A DNA stretch of 64,000 nt, from the NCBI RefSeq assembly GCF_018070465.1, contig NZ_JAGPXT010000004.1, positions 248,001 to 312,000 of the forward strand, given 5' to 3'. The stretch is from Micromonospora sp. C95. GTDB lineage: Bacteria; Actinomycetota; Actinomycetes; Mycobacteriales; Micromonosporaceae. The first letter of the stretch is position 1, and each line of letters opens with the position of its first letter. Made by a program: the position numbers and the translations under genes. The notes under the pieces were generated by a model that saw nothing but the letters and a program-made list of their open reading frames with translations, was not told where the DNA came from and made no database searches. Positions 62,115 to 64,000 of this stretch are shown piece by piece.

Positions 62115-63617
62115 GTCGAGCGCAACGGAAACCTGGCGACGCTGGCGGCCGCGGTCCTGCAGCCCGGCTTCGTCGGCACCGTCCCACCCGCCTGGATCTG
62201 CCGCTGGCTCGGCGACGGCCTCGGCTCGGTGGTGCTGTTCAGCCGCAACGTCGTCGATCCCGGCCAGGTGGCCGCGCTGACCGCCGCGCTGCGGGCGGAG
62301 CGACCGGACGTGATCGTCGCCATCGACGAGGAGGCCGGCGACGTCACCCGCATCGAGTCCGGTCTGGGCAGCTCCCGACCGGGCAACCTGGCACTCGGCG
62401 CGGTCGACGACCCGGCGCTCACCGAGGAGGTGGCCCGCGATCTCGGCGCCGAACTCGCCGCCGCCGGTGTCACCCTCAACTACGCGCCCGACGTCGACGT
62501 GAACTCCAACCCGGACAACCCGGTGATCGGCGTCCGGTCCTTCGGCGCCGAGCCGTCGCTCGTCGCCCGGCACACCACCGCCTGGGTACGCGGCCTGCAG
62601 TCCGGTGGCGTCGCCGCCTGCGCGAAGCACTTTCCCGGCCACGGTGACACCCGTGTCGACTCCCATCACGACCTGCCCCGCATCGACGCCGACCGGGACC
62701 GGCTGCACGCCGTCGAACTGGCCCCGTTCCGGGCCGCCGTGGCGGCGGGCGTGCAGGCGGTGATGACCGGGCATCTGCTGGTGCCGGCCCTGGACCCCGA
62801 CCTGCCGGCCACCCTGAGCGCCCGCATCCTGGGTGGCCTGCTGCGCGAGGAGATGGGCTTCGACGGGGTGGTGGTGACCGACGCGGTGGAGATGGGCGCG
62901 GTCGCCGACCGCTACGGTTTCGCCGGTGCGGCCGTGCGTGCCCTGGCCGCCGGTGCGGACGCGATCTGTGTCGGCGGCGAGCACGCCGACGAGGAGACGG
63001 CCCGCCACCTGCGCGACGCCATCGTCGACGCGGTCGTCGCCGGTGAGCTGCCCGAGGAGAGACTCACCGAGGCGGCCAAGCGGGTCGGCCAACTCGCCGC
63101 CTGGACGGTGGCTGCCCGTACCGCCCGCTCCGCCGGCCCGACCGGCGGCTCAGCGGTCGGGCTGGTCGCGGCGCGGCGGGCCGTGCGGGTCACCGCCAAC
63201 GACGCCACGGCTGCCCCGTTGCCGCTGTCCGGCCCGGCGCACGTGGTGGAGTTCCAGCCGCCGCACAACATCGCGATCGGTTCGGCGACCCCCTGGGGGG
63301 TGGCGGCACCGCTGGCCGCCCTCGTGCCGGGCACCACAAGCGTCCGACACGTCGAGCAGTCGGCGCCGGCCGACCCGGCCGCCGGTGCCGCCGGCCGGCC
63401 GCTGGTGCTTGTAGTGCGCGACCTGCACCGGCACGCCTGGATGCGGGCCGCCGTCGACCGGGCGCTTACCGCCCGCCCCGACGCGGTGGTCGTCGAACTC
63501 GGGGTGCCCGCGCTGGTCACCGGGGCGGTGCACATCGCCACCCACGGCGCCACCCGGGCCGCCGGTCGGGCCGCGGCCGAGCTGCTCGCCGGCGGCCCGG
63601 TCAGTCCGGGCTGGTGA
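62085..63617 (+). CDS. nagZ: GH3 beta-N-acetylglucosaminidase
   Basis: 510 residues. The GH3 catalytic domain (about 15-345) carries the NagZ-type His-Asp dyad loop 'CAKHFPGHGDTRVDSHHDLP' and the nucleophile Asp in 'GVVVTDAVEMGAV'. A second domain (about 365-510) is the GH3 C-terminal sandwich, as in Bacillus NagZ. No signal peptide, so it is cytoplasmic and hydrolyses GlcNAc from peptidoglycan fragments or other glycosides during recycling. The start codon and first residues derive from a repeated sequence, so the ancestral start may be further in. Confidence 0.9.
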   Translation: MSERQRVNHRVERNGNLATLAAAVLQPGFVGTVPPAWICRWLGDGLGSVVLFSRNVVDPGQVAALTAALRAERPDVIVAIDEEAGDVTRIESGLGSSRPGNLALGAVDDPALTEEVARDLGAELAAAGVTLNYAPDVDVNSNPDNPVIGVRSFGAEPSLVARHTTAWVRGLQSGGVAACAKHFPGHGDTRVDSHHDLPRIDADRDRLHAVELAPFRAAVAAGVQAVMTGHLLVPALDPDLPATLSARILGGLLREEMGFDGVVVTDAVEMGAVADRYGFAGAAVRALAAGADAICVGGEHADEETARHLRDAIVDAVVAGELPEERLTEAAKRVGQLAAWTVAARTARSAGPTGGSAVGLVAARRAVRVTANDATAAPLPLSGPAHVVEFQPPHNIAIGSATPWGVAAPLAALVPGTTSVRHVEQSAPADPAAGAAGRPLVLVVRDLHRHAWMRAAVDRALTARPDAVVVELGVPALVTGAVHIATHGATRAAGRAAAELLAGGPVSPGW

Positions 63618-63882
63618 CCAGGTCGGCGTACTCGCGATGGCGTTCGATGAAGGCGGCCATGAAGGGGCAGCGTGGCACCACCCGCTGCCCCTGCGCGCGG
63701 ACCTGATCGAGTGTGCCACGCATCAGCGCCGAGCCGACGCCCATGTTCTGGAAGGCCGAGTCCACCTCGGTGTGCGTGAAGATCAGCACCTGTTCGCGGG
63801 GCAGGTACGCGGTGAAGCCGGCCAACGCGTCGTCGACCAGGATCTCGTAGCGGTGTTTGGCGGGGTTGTCCTCGACCAGCAT
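63601..63882 (-). CDS. Small GNAT-like acetyltransferase (COG2388 type)
   Basis: 93 residues from ATG 63882, preferred because GCAGGGG precedes it; ATG 63903 adds 7. One compact domain, 'YEILVDDALAGFTAYLPREQVLIFTHTEVDSAFQNMGVGSALMRGTLDQVRAQGQRVVPRCPFMAAFIERHREYADLV', the pattern of the minimal YjdJ/COG2388 acetyltransferases with a 'NMGVGSAL' acetyl-CoA loop. Substrate unknown. Its stop overlaps the end of nagZ by 17 bases, convergently. Confidence 0.88.
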   Translation of the reverse strand: MLVEDNPAKHRYEILVDDALAGFTAYLPREQVLIFTHTEVDSAFQNMGVGSALMRGTLDQVRAQGQRVVPRCPFMAAFIERHREYADLVTSPD

Positions 63883-63954
63883 GCTCACCCCTGCATTGTC
63901 CATCGCCGCTCGGCCCGGCCGGTCGTTTCGCCGGTGTCTCGTACGCTTGACGGC

Positions 63955-64000
63955 GTGACGAACCGATCCCTCGCCCGCCGGACCCCACTCAACCCCGCCC
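63955..64000 (+). CDS. Start of a gene running out of the window
   Basis: A GTG at 63955 opens a frame of 15 codons ('VTNRSLARRTPLNPA') to the window edge. TACGCT (63942-63947) 7 bases upstream could be a -10 of a leaderless transcript. Too little is visible to assign a product. Confidence 0.35.
   Translation, partial: MTNRSLARRTPLNPA

Overview
The window is 64 kb of very GC-rich DNA with many GTG starts, tightly packed genes and almost purely chromosomal housekeeping and niche-adaptation content. The gene repertoire (LLM flavin enzymes, an XRE/DUF397 pair, DUF6343, GPP34, secreted GH9 and GH6 cellulases with CBM2, LPXTG and class F sortase) points to a filamentous actinomycete of the Micromonosporaceae, most likely Micromonospora or a close relative. 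I see no rRNA or tRNA genes, no CRISPR array, no prophage and no intact insertion sequence.

Layout. 1-6.2 kb: an LPXTG surface protein (5' cut by the window), a DUF3516-type RNA helicase, trmB, and a secreted membrane-anchored protein followed directly by a class F sortase. 6.2-6.9 kb: a tiny GntR regulator facing a promoter packed with ACAGTGAGACAGT-like repeats and one or two very small Cys-containing ORFs. 7-14.6 kb: ABM monooxygenase, exonuclease III, PAC2 protein, EcsC-like protein, SGNH lipoprotein, membrane ABM protein, DUF6343, succinate-semialdehyde dehydrogenase and an LLM oxidoreductase. 14.7-21 kb: GH9 cellulase under a CebR-type operator, PP2C phosphatase and HrpB. 21-29.3 kb: DUF397/XRE pair, GPP34 protein, APC permease with a coupled GNAT, SigB/F-type sigma factor, acetoacetate-decarboxylase-like protein, phospholipase D and a 42-aa membrane peptide. 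29.3-46 kb: pirin with a leaderless MarR regulator, YflT stress protein, GH6 cellulase with a second CebR-type operator, amine-oxidase-like flavoprotein, Na+/H+ antiporter, SpoIIE phosphatase with an ATPase domain, MscS-like channel, several small proteins, BrkB-like protein, aldehyde dehydrogenase and a CrtI-like oxidoreductase.

46.8-55.8 kb is the most remarkable region: an overlapping operon for nucleotide-activated heptose and its transfer. It encodes a GmhB-like phosphatase fused to a GT9 heptosyltransferase, two GT-B glycosyltransferases, GmhA, bifunctional HldE, a classical SDR, a second GT9, and a coupled topoisomerase IB. A polyprenol-phosphate mannose synthase is divergent from it. 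LPS-type heptose enzymes in a Gram-positive, with no HldD epimerase, suggest an unusual cell-surface or secreted glycoconjugate. 55.8-64 kb: a TetR regulator with a tandem operator facing a DrrAB-like exporter, RecQ, an F420-type LLM enzyme, a 40-aa membrane peptide, NagZ, a GNAT and the start of another gene.

Short non-coding repeats recur. Three unrelated long inverted repeats lie between genes near 7.3, 21.1 and 58.4 kb. Two related mini-elements sit exactly at (A/G)TGAGC start codons, one inside the heptose operon and one at nagZ, each flanked by a direct duplication. These look like small mobile or amplified elements that enter at start codons while keeping the start.
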